Origin: Limnoglobus roseus
GTDB lineage: Bacteria > Planctomycetota > Planctomycetia > Gemmatales > Gemmataceae
Reading direction: 5' to 3'
NCBI RefSeq assembly: GCF_008254045.1
Contig: NZ_CP042425.1
Location: 3,038,001 to 3,102,000 of the forward strand
DNA: 64,000 bases
The first letter of the stretch is position 1, and the number at the start of each line of letters is the position of its first letter. A program made the position numbers and the translations under genes. Below, one piece after another: positions 45,366 to 53,715 of this stretch. The notes below the pieces were generated by a model. The model made no database searches and had not been told where the DNA came from. It saw nothing but the letters and a program-made list of their open reading frames with translations.

Positions 45366-46241
45366 ATGGCGGCAATGATGTTGGTCCTCGCCCTGTGGGC
45401 GGGCAAAGCCCCGCACGCGGTCGGCGACAGCAAGTGGGACAAGCCGAACGTCACCGTCTACCCGGCCCCGAAGGCGACGGCCAACGGCGCGGCCTGTGTC
45501 ATTTGCCCCGGCGGCGGCTACGGCTTCCTCGCCGACGAGCACGAGGGGCGGGACGCGGCCCTGTTCTTGAACAAGCACGGCGTCACCGCGTTCGTTCTCC
45601 AGTACCGCATCGCCCAGCCGGACCGCCCCGGTCCGCTGCTCTCGGCCCCGCTCGAAGACGCGCAGCGGGCCATCCGCACCGTCCGCTTCAAGGCGAAGGA
45701 CTTCGGCATCGACCCCGCACGCATCGGCATCTGGGGCTTCTCCGCCGGCGGCCACCTCGCCAGCACGGCCGGCACGCACTTCGACGACAAGACCGACGGT
45801 GACGAGATCGACCGCGTCAGTTGCCGCCCGGACTTCCTGGTGCTGTCGTACCCGGTGATCTCGACCGACCCGAAGGTGACGCACGGCGGTTCGGTCAAGA
45901 ACCTCCTCGGCGACAAGCCGGATGCGAAGCTGTTGGAGTACTATTCGAACGACAAGCAGGTAACGGCGAAGACGCCGCCGACGTTCATCTTCCACACGAG
46001 CGAAGACACGGCCGTGCTGCCGGAGAACGCGCTGCTGTTCGTGCAGGCGTGTAAGAAGGCGAAGGTGCCGTGTGAACTCCATATGTACGCGAAGGGCGTT
46101 CACGGCCTCGGCCTCGGGACCGGCTGGAAGGACGCCAAAGACCCAACGAAGTGGCGGATCAAGCCGGAGCCGTCCGTCGCCGGCTGGCCGGACTGCCTCA
46201 TCGACTGGATGGCGGCCCAGAAGTTGTTGGAGAAGAAGTAA
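45366..46241 (+). CDS. Secreted alpha/beta-hydrolase (BD-FAE/acetyl-xylan esterase-like)
   Basis: A 291-residue alpha/beta hydrolase. The nucleophile elbow is 'GIWGFSAGGHLAS', the oxyanion region 'VICPGGGYGFLADEHEG' matches carbohydrate esterases of the bifunctional feruloyl/acetyl-xylan type, and the acid/His pair lies near 'HTSEDTAVLP' and 'GVHGLGLGTGW'. The N-terminus (residues 1-20) is hydrophobic, consistent with export. The ATG at 45366 is preceded by GGAG; an upstream in-frame ATG at 45324 is less likely. It probably de-esterifies polysaccharides (inference). Confidence 0.85.
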   Translation: MAAMMLVLALWAGKAPHAVGDSKWDKPNVTVYPAPKATANGAACVICPGGGYGFLADEHEGRDAALFLNKHGVTAFVLQYRIAQPDRPGPLLSAPLEDAQRAIRTVRFKAKDFGIDPARIGIWGFSAGGHLASTAGTHFDDKTDGDEIDRVSCRPDFLVLSYPVISTDPKVTHGGSVKNLLGDKPDAKLLEYYSNDKQVTAKTPPTFIFHTSEDTAVLPENALLFVQACKKAKVPCELHMYAKGVHGLGLGTGWKDAKDPTKWRIKPEPSVAGWPDCLIDWMAAQKLLEKK

Positions 46242-46250
46242 CTTGATCTT

Positions 46251-46328
46251 GGCGAGCGGCCCGGCGTAAGCGGGCCGTGTCTCGTGATGCCCTCGCAAAC
46301 ACGGCTCGCTTACGCCGGGCCGCTCGCC
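46251..46328. repeat. Inverted repeat, second copy of the 44563 family
   Basis: Arms 46251-46280 and 46299-46328 match over 30 bases with one mismatch, with an 18-base loop. The arm GGCGAGCGGCCCGGCGTAAGC is the same as at 44563-44642 except for GTAAGC. It lies 9 bases after the esterase stop and 23 bases before the glutamate dehydrogenase start. Confidence 0.9.
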
Positions 46329-46351
46329 GCCGTCATTTTGGAGTCTCCTCG

Positions 46352-47623
46352 ATGTCGGAAAAGAACCTGTTCGAATCCAGCGCCACCTACCGGATGGCCT
46401 GCCAGCAACTCCGGGACGTCGCGAAGGTGATCGACCTCGAAGAGGGGATCGAGAGCCGCTTGATGCTGCCGAAGCGGTCACTGGTGTGCGCGGTCCCGAT
46501 CCGCATGGACACCGGCGAGACGCGGAACTTCATCGGCTATCGCGTGCAGCACTCTCTCACCAGCGGCGCGAGCAAGGGCGGCCTCCGGTACGCCCCGCAG
46601 GTGGACCTCGGCGAAGTCGCGGCCCTCGCGATGTGGATGAGTTGGAAGTGCGGCATCATGAACCTGCCTTACGGCGGTGCGAAGGGCGGCATCGCCTGCG
46701 ACCCCGTCACCATGAGCACAGGTGAGAAGGAACGCCTCACCCGCCGGTTCACCGAAGAGGTGCTGTCGATCATCGGCCCGCGGATCGACGTGATGGCCCC
46801 CGACATGGGCACCGACGACCAGACGATGGCGTGGATTTACGACACGTACAGCATGAAGGTCGGCTACGCCTGCCCGGAGATCGTCACCGGCAAGCCGGTT
46901 GAACTCGGCGGGTGCGTCGGCCGTCGCGAGGCGACCGGCCGCGGCGTGGTGTACTGCATTCGCGAGGCGCTGAGCGAACTCAACCTGACGCCACACGAGT
47001 CGACGGCCGTCGTGCAGGGGTTCGGCAACGTCGGGTCGGTCACGTGCGACGAGTTGGCCAAGCACGGCACGAAAATCCTCGCCGTCGGCGACCGCTACGG
47101 CTCGATCCGCAACATGACCGGCATCGACGTGGCGGCCCTCGCCCGGTACGCGAACGCCGACCCGAAGAAGTCGATCGTCGGCTTCCCCGGCGCGGAGGCG
47201 ATCCCGGACGCCGAACTCCTGACCACGCCCTGCACGGTGCTGGTGCCGGCCGCGATGGAACGGCAGATCACGAAGGACAACGCCGCGAACTTAAAGTGTC
47301 GCATCCTGGCGGAAGGGGCGAACGGCCCGACGACGCCGGAGGCCGACGCGATCCTGGAAGCGGCCGGCGTGTTCATCATCCCGGACGTGCTGTGCAACGC
47401 CGGCGGCGTGACGGTGTCGTACTTCGAGTGGGTGCAGGACATCCAACAACTGATGTGGAGCGAGCGGCAGGTCAACGAGAAGCTCCGCGAACTGATGTTG
47501 GCCGCCTTCCACCGCGTCCGCAAACTCGCGAAGGAACGCAACCTGCCGATGCGGATGGCCGCACTCGCCCTCGGGGTGAACAAGGTGGCACTGGAGAAGC
47601 AGCGGCGGGGGCTATTCCCGTAA
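46352..47623 (+). CDS. gdhA: Glutamate dehydrogenase
   Basis: A 423-residue Glu/Leu/Phe/Val dehydrogenase, interconverting glutamate with 2-oxoglutarate and ammonia. The catalytic Lys is in 'NLPYGGAKGGIACDP' (K111), with 'SKGGLRYAPQVD' upstream, Asp in 'VMAPDMGTDDQTM', and a Rossmann domain ('VVQGFGNVGSVTCDELA'). Length and sequence fit the short NAD-type or dual-cofactor enzyme of about 415-425 residues. I start at the ATG at 46352 (GGAG upstream); the upstream open frame comes from the repeat. Together with glnN it forms ammonia assimilation or glutamate catabolism capacity. The symbol is a family-level assignment. Confidence 0.9.
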   Translation: MSEKNLFESSATYRMACQQLRDVAKVIDLEEGIESRLMLPKRSLVCAVPIRMDTGETRNFIGYRVQHSLTSGASKGGLRYAPQVDLGEVAALAMWMSWKCGIMNLPYGGAKGGIACDPVTMSTGEKERLTRRFTEEVLSIIGPRIDVMAPDMGTDDQTMAWIYDTYSMKVGYACPEIVTGKPVELGGCVGRREATGRGVVYCIREALSELNLTPHESTAVVQGFGNVGSVTCDELAKHGTKILAVGDRYGSIRNMTGIDVAALARYANADPKKSIVGFPGAEAIPDAELLTTPCTVLVPAAMERQITKDNAANLKCRILAEGANGPTTPEADAILEAAGVFIIPDVLCNAGGVTVSYFEWVQDIQQLMWSERQVNEKLRELMLAAFHRVRKLAKERNLPMRMAALALGVNKVALEKQRRGLFP

Positions 47624-47659
47624 CGGAACGGATGGCTGCTCGATTGGAGGCACAGCTCG

Positions 47660-48007
47660 ATGGGGATGCGGAAAAAGTGGTCACGGCTTATCACCGTGGA
47701 CGGAGTCCACTATCGTTACCACGTCGCGGAAGATCGCTTCGACGGTAGGAGCCTGTACGTTTGCGTGCAACAGGTCGAGCCGGCCGGCCAGCGGTTGTGG
47801 TGTGCGTTTCAGAAGCCCACAAATTGGACGGAAGTTGCGCCAGGCCACTATACGGGCCGGACGGAACCGCATGCCGTCACACCGGCGATAATCCGAAAGC
47901 TGATCCTGGCAGGATTGTCTCAAGGCTGGCAGCCTGCAGAACTGAGAAAAAGTACCTTGCACCTGCCCGATAAGTCGGTGGTGGAACGCCTTCCTAACCC
48001 CTTTTAG
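47660..48007 (+). CDS. Conserved hypothetical protein, 115 aa
   Basis: A 115-residue protein with strand-rich N-terminus ('ITVDGVHYRYHVAEDRFDG', 'LYVCVQQVEP') and a helical middle ('VTPAIIRKLILAGLSQGW'). No catalytic motif. GGAGG lies nine bases before the ATG (a second ATG follows after two codons). It resembles small planctomycete proteins of unknown role, with no recognised family. Confidence 0.65.
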   Translation: MGMRKKWSRLITVDGVHYRYHVAEDRFDGRSLYVCVQQVEPAGQRLWCAFQKPTNWTEVAPGHYTGRTEPHAVTPAIIRKLILAGLSQGWQPAELRKSTLHLPDKSVVERLPNPF

Positions 48008-48023
48008 TTTCTTCCTCTGTCTT

Positions 48024-48033
48024 CCCCCCCCCC
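48024..48033 (+). repeat. C10 homopolymer tract before tandem acyltransferase genes
   Basis: Ten Cs lie 14 bases upstream of the ATG at 48048, followed by AGGGG (a possible Shine-Dalgarno) and a second run of six Cs directly before the start codon. Such tracts change length readily by slippage, which could alter translation of the downstream gene. Confidence 0.6.
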
Positions 48034-48047
48034 AGGGGTCGCCCCCC

Positions 48048-48833
48048 ATGTTCTTCCCGCCCTCGTTCGAGTGTACGGGCCGGTCGCGCGGCCTGTCGGT
48101 GCCGCGGGCGTTCCTCGCGGACTTCATTCACTTCGCGCGGAAGATGCCGCTCGTGGCCGTGTCGCGGCGGATGGACCTGGGGCCGGTCGTTGCCGCCCGC
48201 AAGGCGGTCACGCCGTCGCCGAACTGGGTGCTACTGTTCGCGAAAGCGTTTGCCCGCGTGGCGGCCGACCGGCCGGAGTTGCGGCGGGCGTTCATGACCT
48301 TCCCCTGGACGCACTTCTACGAGTGCGATCAGAGCGTCGCCGCCATCGCCGTCGAACGAGAATACGCCGGCGAGCCGATGGTGTTGTTCGCCCTGTTCCG
48401 CAATCCGCACGAAACACCCCTGGCCGAACTTGCGGGCCGGCTGCACGAATTTAAGACAAAGCCGCTGGAATCGTTAGAGCCACTCCACCGGACGATTCGT
48501 ATTACGAAACTGCCGAAGTTGGTCCGGCGGGCGTTGTGGGTCCACGCCCTGTACCAGTCGGGGCGGATCAAGGCCCAGAACTTCGGCACGTTTGGCATCA
48601 GTTCGGTAGCGGTCGCCGGGGCCACGACGGTTGGGATGGCGTCGCTGCTGACGAATACATTAAGTTTGGGGCCGTTTGACGAGTCCGGGCACCTGGACGT
48701 GCGGCTCGACTTCGACCACCGCGTCTACGACGGCGTCCCGGCCGCGAAGGCACTGGCGGAAGTCGAGCGGGTGCTGCGGACGGAAATCGTCGCCGAACTG
48801 CAAACGATGGCCCCTCCAACTCGAACGGAATGA
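48048..48833 (+). CDS. Stand-alone acyltransferase of the 2-oxoacid dehydrogenase E2 fold, copy 1
   Basis: A 261-residue protein resembling the catalytic (CAT-like) domain of 2-oxoacid dehydrogenase E2 subunits, without lipoyl or E1/E3-binding domains. The catalytic motif H-x-x-x-D-G is 'DFDHRVYDGVPAAKAL'. The N-terminal half ('VAVSRRMDLGPVVAARK', 'HFYECDQSVAAIAVERE') also fits. It is one of two tandem paralogues; the next starts 12 bases after the stop. There is no E1 or E3 gene nearby, so it is probably not a dehydrogenase subunit but an acyltransferase with an unknown substrate. Confidence 0.75.
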   Translation: MFFPPSFECTGRSRGLSVPRAFLADFIHFARKMPLVAVSRRMDLGPVVAARKAVTPSPNWVLLFAKAFARVAADRPELRRAFMTFPWTHFYECDQSVAAIAVEREYAGEPMVLFALFRNPHETPLAELAGRLHEFKTKPLESLEPLHRTIRITKLPKLVRRALWVHALYQSGRIKAQNFGTFGISSVAVAGATTVGMASLLTNTLSLGPFDESGHLDVRLDFDHRVYDGVPAAKALAEVERVLRTEIVAELQTMAPPTRTE

Positions 48834-48845
48834 GAATTCGCTGAC

Positions 48846-49655
48846 ATGCGTCGCGTTCGTGGCCGCTGGATTTCGGTTTCGCAGCCCCGGCGAGTGATCG
48901 CCGAGCTGATGCGGACGTGCCACACCATTCCGATCATCACCATCGAAACGCGCATGCAGTTGGCCGAACTGGTCGCGGCCCGGAACGGCATCCCGAACCC
49001 GCCGTCGTGGGTGGCCGTCTTCGCGAAGGCGTTCGGCATCGTGGCGAAGCGGCGGGCGGAACTGCGGCGGTCGTACATGCCGTGGCCGTGGCCTCACTTC
49101 TACGAGACGGAAGACAGCATCGGCACCGTGTCCGTCGAACGGGAGTTCCACGGTGAGCCGGCCGTCTTTTTCGGCCAGTTCCGCCTGCCCGATCAGCAAA
49201 CGCTGACTCGCCTGCAAGAGATTATTGACCACTGGCGGACGACGCCGGTGGAACAGGTCCGGGACTTCAAGCGACTGCTGCGGCTCATGTGGTGGCCGCG
49301 GCCGGTCCGCCGGTTCTGCTGGTGGTACGCCTCGCAAGTCGCCGGTCGGCACCGCACCCGGCAGTTCGGCACGTTCGCCATCAGCACAACGGCGTCCACC
49401 GGGGCGACGTGCATCAACCTCATCTCGCCGGTGACGGCCACGCTAAACTACGGCCTGCTCGCCGAGGACGGCTCGCTCGACGTGCGGCTGCACTTCGACC
49501 ACCGCGTGATGGACGGCATGCCCGCGGCCCGAGCGCTGGCGGAAATCGAGGACGTGCTGCGGACAACGATCCTGGCCGAGTTGCGCGAGATGGCCGCCCC
49601 GGCGAACCGGACCGGCGTGCGGAGCGTGGAGATCGTCGTGTCCCGCGAGCGGTAA
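48846..49655 (+). CDS. Stand-alone acyltransferase of the 2-oxoacid dehydrogenase E2 fold, copy 2
   Basis: A 269-residue paralogue of the preceding gene: 'HFYETEDSIGTVSVEREFHG' and 'HFDHRVMDGMPAARAL' correspond closely. The H-x-x-x-D-G active site is intact. A Trp/Arg-rich middle ('LMWWPRPVRRFCWWYASQ') could form a membrane-associated helix. No lipoyl domain. With both copies catalytically intact, the pair may form a hetero-trimer or act in sequence (inference). Confidence 0.75.
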   Translation: MRRVRGRWISVSQPRRVIAELMRTCHTIPIITIETRMQLAELVAARNGIPNPPSWVAVFAKAFGIVAKRRAELRRSYMPWPWPHFYETEDSIGTVSVEREFHGEPAVFFGQFRLPDQQTLTRLQEIIDHWRTTPVEQVRDFKRLLRLMWWPRPVRRFCWWYASQVAGRHRTRQFGTFAISTTASTGATCINLISPVTATLNYGLLAEDGSLDVRLHFDHRVMDGMPAARALAEIEDVLRTTILAELREMAAPANRTGVRSVEIVVSRER

Positions 49656-49661
49656 ACGCAA

Positions 49662-49688
49662 AAGCCGGGGCCGCTCGTGCCCCGGCTT
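49662..49688. terminator. Bidirectional terminator between convergent genes
   Basis: A 10-bp perfect stem (AAGCCGGGGC, 49662-49671, with 49679-49688) sits between the second acyltransferase and the TlpA-like gene. There is no long T tract on either side. Confidence 0.6.
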
Positions 49689-49709
49689 GTCGAACGCATT
49701 CGCCCGTCG

Positions 49710-50861
49710 TTACTTTTGGAACCCGGTCAGAGCCTTCTCGATCGAATCCTTCGCCCGCTTGTCCGTGCCGGCCAGCTGCAGGGCCTTGTCGCCGTACTGC
49801 TTGCCCTTGTCTTTGTCGCCGGCCGCGTAGTGGGCCTCGGCCGCCCCGAGTAAAACGGCGATGTCTTCCTCCCCTTCGATCTTCACGATCTCGTCCGCCG
49901 CCTTCACGGCGTAACCGACCGACTTGCGCTCGGGGTTGAGGGCTTTCGCCAGCCAGAAGTTACGGATGCGGCTCAGGGTCTGCACGTCCTTCTTCTCGAC
50001 CGCCTGCTTGATGAGGGAATCCGAGAGGGGGCCGGCTTCGTCGAACTTGCGGGCTTGTAGCGAGACGGCCAACTTGACGGCCGTGAAGACCGGCTGAGTC
50101 GCCCGGATCGGGTACTGCTTTTCGTAAGCCGGGAACGCCTTCAGCACGTCGGCCGCCGCCGCCGCTGCCGCGTCGGCCACGAGTTGCGTGACGACCTCCT
50201 GCCCCTTGCCCGTGTTGTCCTTCTCGGCCTTCTCGGCCGCCGTCTGGACGCGGTTCAGAATCGCGTCCAGATCGTCTTTCTCTTTCTGAATTTCGTCGAT
50301 GCTCTTCTGGCCCTGCCACTTCCCGCTAAAGATTCGCGGCAGCACGTCGTCGAGTTCCGACGGGTGGCCGATGAACGCGATCTTGCCGTCCTGATCGACG
50401 ACGAACGACGCCGGGATGCCGTCGGTGCCGGAAGCGTCCATGAACGCGGCGTTCGTGGCGTCGGTCGTGCAGAACGCGAACGGGAAGGGGAACCGCGTGC
50501 CGCGCTTCTTGAGGAACTCCTGGACGGCCTCCTGGGTGTTGCCGTTCTCGTCCTTGGTGGTGACGGCGATGACGTTCAGCCCCTGGCCCTTGTACTCTTC
50601 GAGGAGGCTGGTCAGGTGCGGCATCGACTTGATGCACGGCCCGCACCAGGTGGCCCAGAACTCGACGACGTAGACCTTCCCCTTCTCGATCTTCGTTTCC
50701 GGTCCCTTCGCCCAGGTGGCCGAGACGATCGCCGGGGTCGGGTCGCCGATCCCGAGTTTCGGCTTCTCGGCTTTTTTCTCGGCAGTGTCTTTTTTCTCTT
50801 CGGCCGTGCAGCCGATAGCCGCCACGAAAAGCCCGAGGAGGGCGTGAGGGAAGATGCGCAT
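49710..50861 (-). CDS. TlpA-like thioredoxin-fold lipoprotein with C-terminal helical domain
   Basis: A 383-residue lipoprotein (lipobox 'FVAAIGC', Cys18). Residues 38-185 form a TlpA/AhpC-type thioredoxin domain with redox centre W-C-G-P-C at 72-76 ('VVEFWATWCGPCIKSMPHL') and 'DGIPASFVVDQDGKI'. After it comes a 190-residue helical tail with TPR-like character ('AEAHYAAGDKDKGKQYGDKA'). It probably reduces disulfides of envelope proteins. The ATG at 50861 follows AGGAA. No cytochrome-biogenesis partner is beside it. Confidence 0.88.
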   Translation of the reverse strand: MRIFPHALLGLFVAAIGCTAEEKKDTAEKKAEKPKLGIGDPTPAIVSATWAKGPETKIEKGKVYVVEFWATWCGPCIKSMPHLTSLLEEYKGQGLNVIAVTTKDENGNTQEAVQEFLKKRGTRFPFPFAFCTTDATNAAFMDASGTDGIPASFVVDQDGKIAFIGHPSELDDVLPRIFSGKWQGQKSIDEIQKEKDDLDAILNRVQTAAEKAEKDNTGKGQEVVTQLVADAAAAAAADVLKAFPAYEKQYPIRATQPVFTAVKLAVSLQARKFDEAGPLSDSLIKQAVEKKDVQTLSRIRNFWLAKALNPERKSVGYAVKAADEIVKIEGEEDIAVLLGAAEAHYAAGDKDKGKQYGDKALQLAGTDKRAKDSIEKALTGFQK

Positions 50862-50958
50862 GAATGTTCCTGAGGAAAGGGGAGGTCTTGGCGGGCGTCC
50901 TGCCGACAGATACCGGAATTGTAGGCGAAATCTTTCAGCGGGCGCGATTGCCTCCGCA

Positions 50959-51348
50959 TCACTTCGGTTTCTCATCATCACCGTCCTTGTCGTCTTCCGT
51001 CTCCAGGTGGAGGCGGTGGAGCATGCGGTGGTAAATTGGGGCGACCAGCACGGCGATCATCGTGAGGAACGCGATGCCGCTGTAGAGTGCGTAGAACGTG
51101 GCGAAGAGCTTGCCGGCCGTCGTCTTCATCGGGTCGACCGGCCCCATGCCGGTGAGGATCATTGCGGCGTTCAGCAGGCCGTCCACCCACTCGACGCCAC
51201 CGACGTAGTGGTAGCCGAGCGTGCCGACGGTCAGCGAGAAGGCGATGAACCCGCACATGACCAGGAAGTTCCGCCCGAGCCGACGGAAGAATACGGCCCG
51301 CGTGGCGATCGGGTCGGACTTGTTCTCGAAGGGCGGGAAACCGAACAT
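50959..51348 (-). CDS. Small two-helix ion-channel-like membrane protein
   Basis: A 129-residue membrane protein with two hydrophobic helices (about residues 25-50 and 78-103) enclosing a re-entrant-like segment 'LNAAMILTGMGPVDP'. The layout (TM1 - pore loop - TM2) resembles Ion_trans_2 potassium channels, but the filter TVGYG is replaced by 'TGMGPVD'. The C-terminus is acidic. Function as a channel is therefore doubtful. GGGAGGG lies upstream of the ATG at 51348. Confidence 0.6.
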   Translation of the reverse strand: MFGFPPFENKSDPIATRAVFFRRLGRNFLVMCGFIAFSLTVGTLGYHYVGGVEWVDGLLNAAMILTGMGPVDPMKTTAGKLFATFYALYSGIAFLTMIAVLVAPIYHRMLHRLHLETEDDKDGDDEKPK

Positions 51349-51404
51349 CGAACCCTCCCGGCAGCGGCGGACTTTGTTCCCTCCCCCTTGAGGGGGGAGG
51401 GTTA

Positions 51405-52225
51405 GGTTGTGTGGACAGTAGTGGCGGTCGGTCGCATAACGGCCTCGACTCCCTCGGAGGCGGCTGGCATGCGACGGCATGAACTCTCGGACGCAGACTG
51501 GGCGGCGGTGCGGCCGCTGCTCCCGGCCCGCGGGCCGGCCGGCGGGGACCACCGGGCGTTCGTCAACGCCGTCCTGTACGTCCTGCGGACCGGCGTCCCG
51601 TGGCGGGACCTGCCACCGCGGTTCGGCAACTGGAACTCGGTCTGGCGGCGGTTCCGGCGGTGGTCGGCGGCCGGCGTGTGGGGGCGAGTGCTCGAGGCCG
51701 TCCGCGACCCGGACGTGTCCACCCTCATCCTCGACTCGACCGTCGTCCGGGCCCACCCGCACGCCGCCGGGGCGGAAAAAAAGCGGGCGGCCAGGCCGTC
51801 GGCCGCAGCCCCGGCGGGTTCGGCACCAAGGTCCACGCGGCCGTGACCGGCCGCGGCCACCCGGTCGCCCTGTTGCTCACGCCCGGCCAAGCCGGGGACG
51901 GGCCGCGGGCGGCCGCCCTGCTGGCCGGCCACCGGCCACGGGTGGTCATCGCCGATCGCGGGTACGACAGCGACGCCCTCCGTCGGCTGGTCCGCCGGCT
52001 GCGGGCCAAGGCCGTCATCCGCCCGCTCGGGTGCCGCCGCCGGCGGGTGCGGTACGACCGCCGGGTGTATCGCACCCGCAACGTCGTCGAGCGGTTCTGG
52101 GCCCGGGTCAAGCAGTGCCGGCGGGTGGCCACCCGGTACGACAAGCTCGACCAGTGCTACCTCGGGTTCGTACACTTGGCCTCCGCCCTGGATGTCCTGA
52201 GGCACCCGTGACTGTCCACACGACC
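51405..52225 (+). mobile_element. IS5-family insertion sequence, 821 bp
   Basis: Terminal inverted repeats are 15 bases with one mismatch: GGTTGTGTGGACAGT (51405-51419) and the complement of ACTGTCCACACGACC (52211-52225). A TA direct repeat flanks both ends. It carries one transposase in two overlapping reading frames. Size, ends and frame layout match the IS427/IS1031-like group of the IS5 family. Both ends are intact, so it may still be active. Confidence 0.93.
51469..52211 (+). CDS. IS5-family DDE transposase made by -1 frameshift
   Basis: Frame one (51469-51846) starts 'MRRHELSDADWAAVRPLLP' and carries the first Asp in 'LILDSTVVRAHPHA'. A slippery heptamer A-AAA-AAG at 51777-51783 would move ribosomes -1 into the second frame (ending 52211), which holds the second Asp ('VVIADRGYDSDAL') and the Glu ('NVVERFWARVKQCRRVATRY'). 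The fused product has the complete DDE triad of the IS5 family. The 7-A run is the classical programmed shift site; an accidental base loss is less likely but possible. Confidence 0.9.
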
Positions 52226-52314
52226 TAGGGTGGGGGTGGAAGCGGTTGCTGCACGCAGTTTCTCTCACCCCCTCCCTGGCCCTCCCCCCTCAAGGGGGAG
52301 GGAGAAAAGCGCTT

Positions 52315-53715
52315 TCAGGGCACGGGGCTGGTCTTCGGGTGCAGTTTCACCCGGTCGGCGTACTCGACACTCAGCACGTCCTTCACGATGCCGCGGGCGA
52401 TCAAGTCCTTCTCCGGCACTTGGCCCAGGTCTTTCGTTTCCTTGATCCACTGATCGAGGGCCGTGCGGTGCTCGGCGAGAATCTTCGCGTGGTCGGCCGA
52501 GGTGGCGAGGTTCTTCGTCTCGTAAGGGTCGGCGTTCAGATCGTAGAACTCTTCCTTCGGCTTCGTGCGGGCGAAAAATGCCATCTGCACGTCGTTCAGC
52601 TTCCCGTCGAAGGCGAGTTTCCGCCAGACCTTCATCGCCGGCATCTCGTCGCCGTAGTTCTGCCACTGGGCGTAGGGCAACTCCGGGTGGAAGTTGCGGA
52701 CGTAGCGGTAACGGTCCGACCGCACGCTGCGAACGCGGTCCTCGGTTTCGTCCATCCGGTCGCGGCCGCTGAAGGCGTACTTGCGGGCGGGTGACGGCTT
52801 GTCGCCGAGGAAGACTTGCCCCTGCATGGCCTTCGGAATCTCGACACCCGCGACGGCCAGCACTGTGGCCGGGAAGTCGAGCATCGCCACCAAGTCTTCG
52901 CGGACGCTGCCCGGCTCCACCTTGCCCGGCCAGCGGACGAGCAGCGGCGCGCGGGTGCCGCTGTCGTAGCACCACCGCTTGCCGCGGGGCATGCCCCAGC
53001 CGTGGTCGCCGAAGAAGAAGACTAGTGTGTTGTCGGTCAATTTTCGATCGTCGAGAACCTTCAGCACGTTGCCGACGAGGTAGTCCGTCGCGGTGATGTT
53101 CTCGTGGTAGGTCGCCACGTTCCGCCGCACGTCGGGGTGGTCGGGGTAGTACGGCGGCAGCGTCACCTTCGCCGGGTCGCGGAACTCGCTCGGCTTCAGC
53201 TTCGCCGTGTTCTTCTTGTACTGCTCCGGTGTCGGGCGAACCTGGCTCTCGTGGCTGACGACGTAGTTGATGTACGCGAAGAATGGCTTGTCCTTCGGCA
53301 GCAGGTCCGGGTTCTGCACCCAGTTCCGCGTGTCGGCCCACCCCTTCGGTGGGTCGAAGTTGAAGTCGGTTTTCCCCGGCCAGAAGACGGCGTACCCGGC
53401 CTTCTTCAACTCGTCCGTGAACAACGGCGGTGGCGTGACGAGCTTCGACCGCATGTGGTGGCTGCCCATCGTCGTCGGGTACTGCCCGCTGATGAGGCCG
53501 GACCGCGTCGGCGCGCAGACGGGGCAGTGCGTGAAGCAGCGGGTGAACCGTGCCCCCTGCGCGGCGAACTTGTCGAGGTTCGGCGTGATCGCGTCCGGGT
53601 CGCCGTAACAGCCGAGGTTCGGCGAGATGTCCTCGGTCACGATCCAGACGATGTTCGGCGCGGCCTGAACCTGCGACGCGAGGGCCAGAGCGAACAGGGG
53701 GAGAACGAATCGCAT
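52315..53715 (-). CDS. Exported type I sulfatase
   Basis: A 466-residue arylsulfatase-family enzyme. The signal peptide ends 'SQVQAA', metal ligands begin with 'NIVWIVTEDISPNLGCYG', and the formylglycine site is C67 in 'CPVCAPTRSGLISGQYP' (C-x-P-x-R), which needs a maturase. The C-terminus has 'FFFGDHGWGMPRGKRWCYD'. Such sulfatases are very numerous in planctomycetes and act on sulfated polysaccharides. The ATG at 53715 has no clear Shine-Dalgarno. No sulfatase-modifying gene is near. Confidence 0.9.
   Translation of the reverse strand: MRFVLPLFALALASQVQAAPNIVWIVTEDISPNLGCYGDPDAITPNLDKFAAQGARFTRCFTHCPVCAPTRSGLISGQYPTTMGSHHMRSKLVTPPPLFTDELKKAGYAVFWPGKTDFNFDPPKGWADTRNWVQNPDLLPKDKPFFAYINYVVSHESQVRPTPEQYKKNTAKLKPSEFRDPAKVTLPPYYPDHPDVRRNVATYHENITATDYLVGNVLKVLDDRKLTDNTLVFFFGDHGWGMPRGKRWCYDSGTRAPLLVRWPGKVEPGSVREDLVAMLDFPATVLAVAGVEIPKAMQGQVFLGDKPSPARKYAFSGRDRMDETEDRVRSVRSDRYRYVRNFHPELPYAQWQNYGDEMPAMKVWRKLAFDGKLNDVQMAFFARTKPKEEFYDLNADPYETKNLATSADHAKILAEHRTALDQWIKETKDLGQVPEKDLIARGIVKDVLSVEYADRVKLHPKTSPVP

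Larger units (their letters stand above)
51378..52306. repeat. C/G-rich inverted repeat split by the insertion sequence
   Basis: Left part 51378-51404 (CCCTCCCCCTTGAGGGGGGAGGG) and right part 52226-52240 plus 52263-52306 (ending CCTCCCCCCTCAAGGGGGAGGG) reconstitute one inverted repeat of the 4401-4540 style when 51405-52225 is removed. Its TA at the junction flanks the element on both sides (51403-51404 and 52226-52227). Confidence 0.8.
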
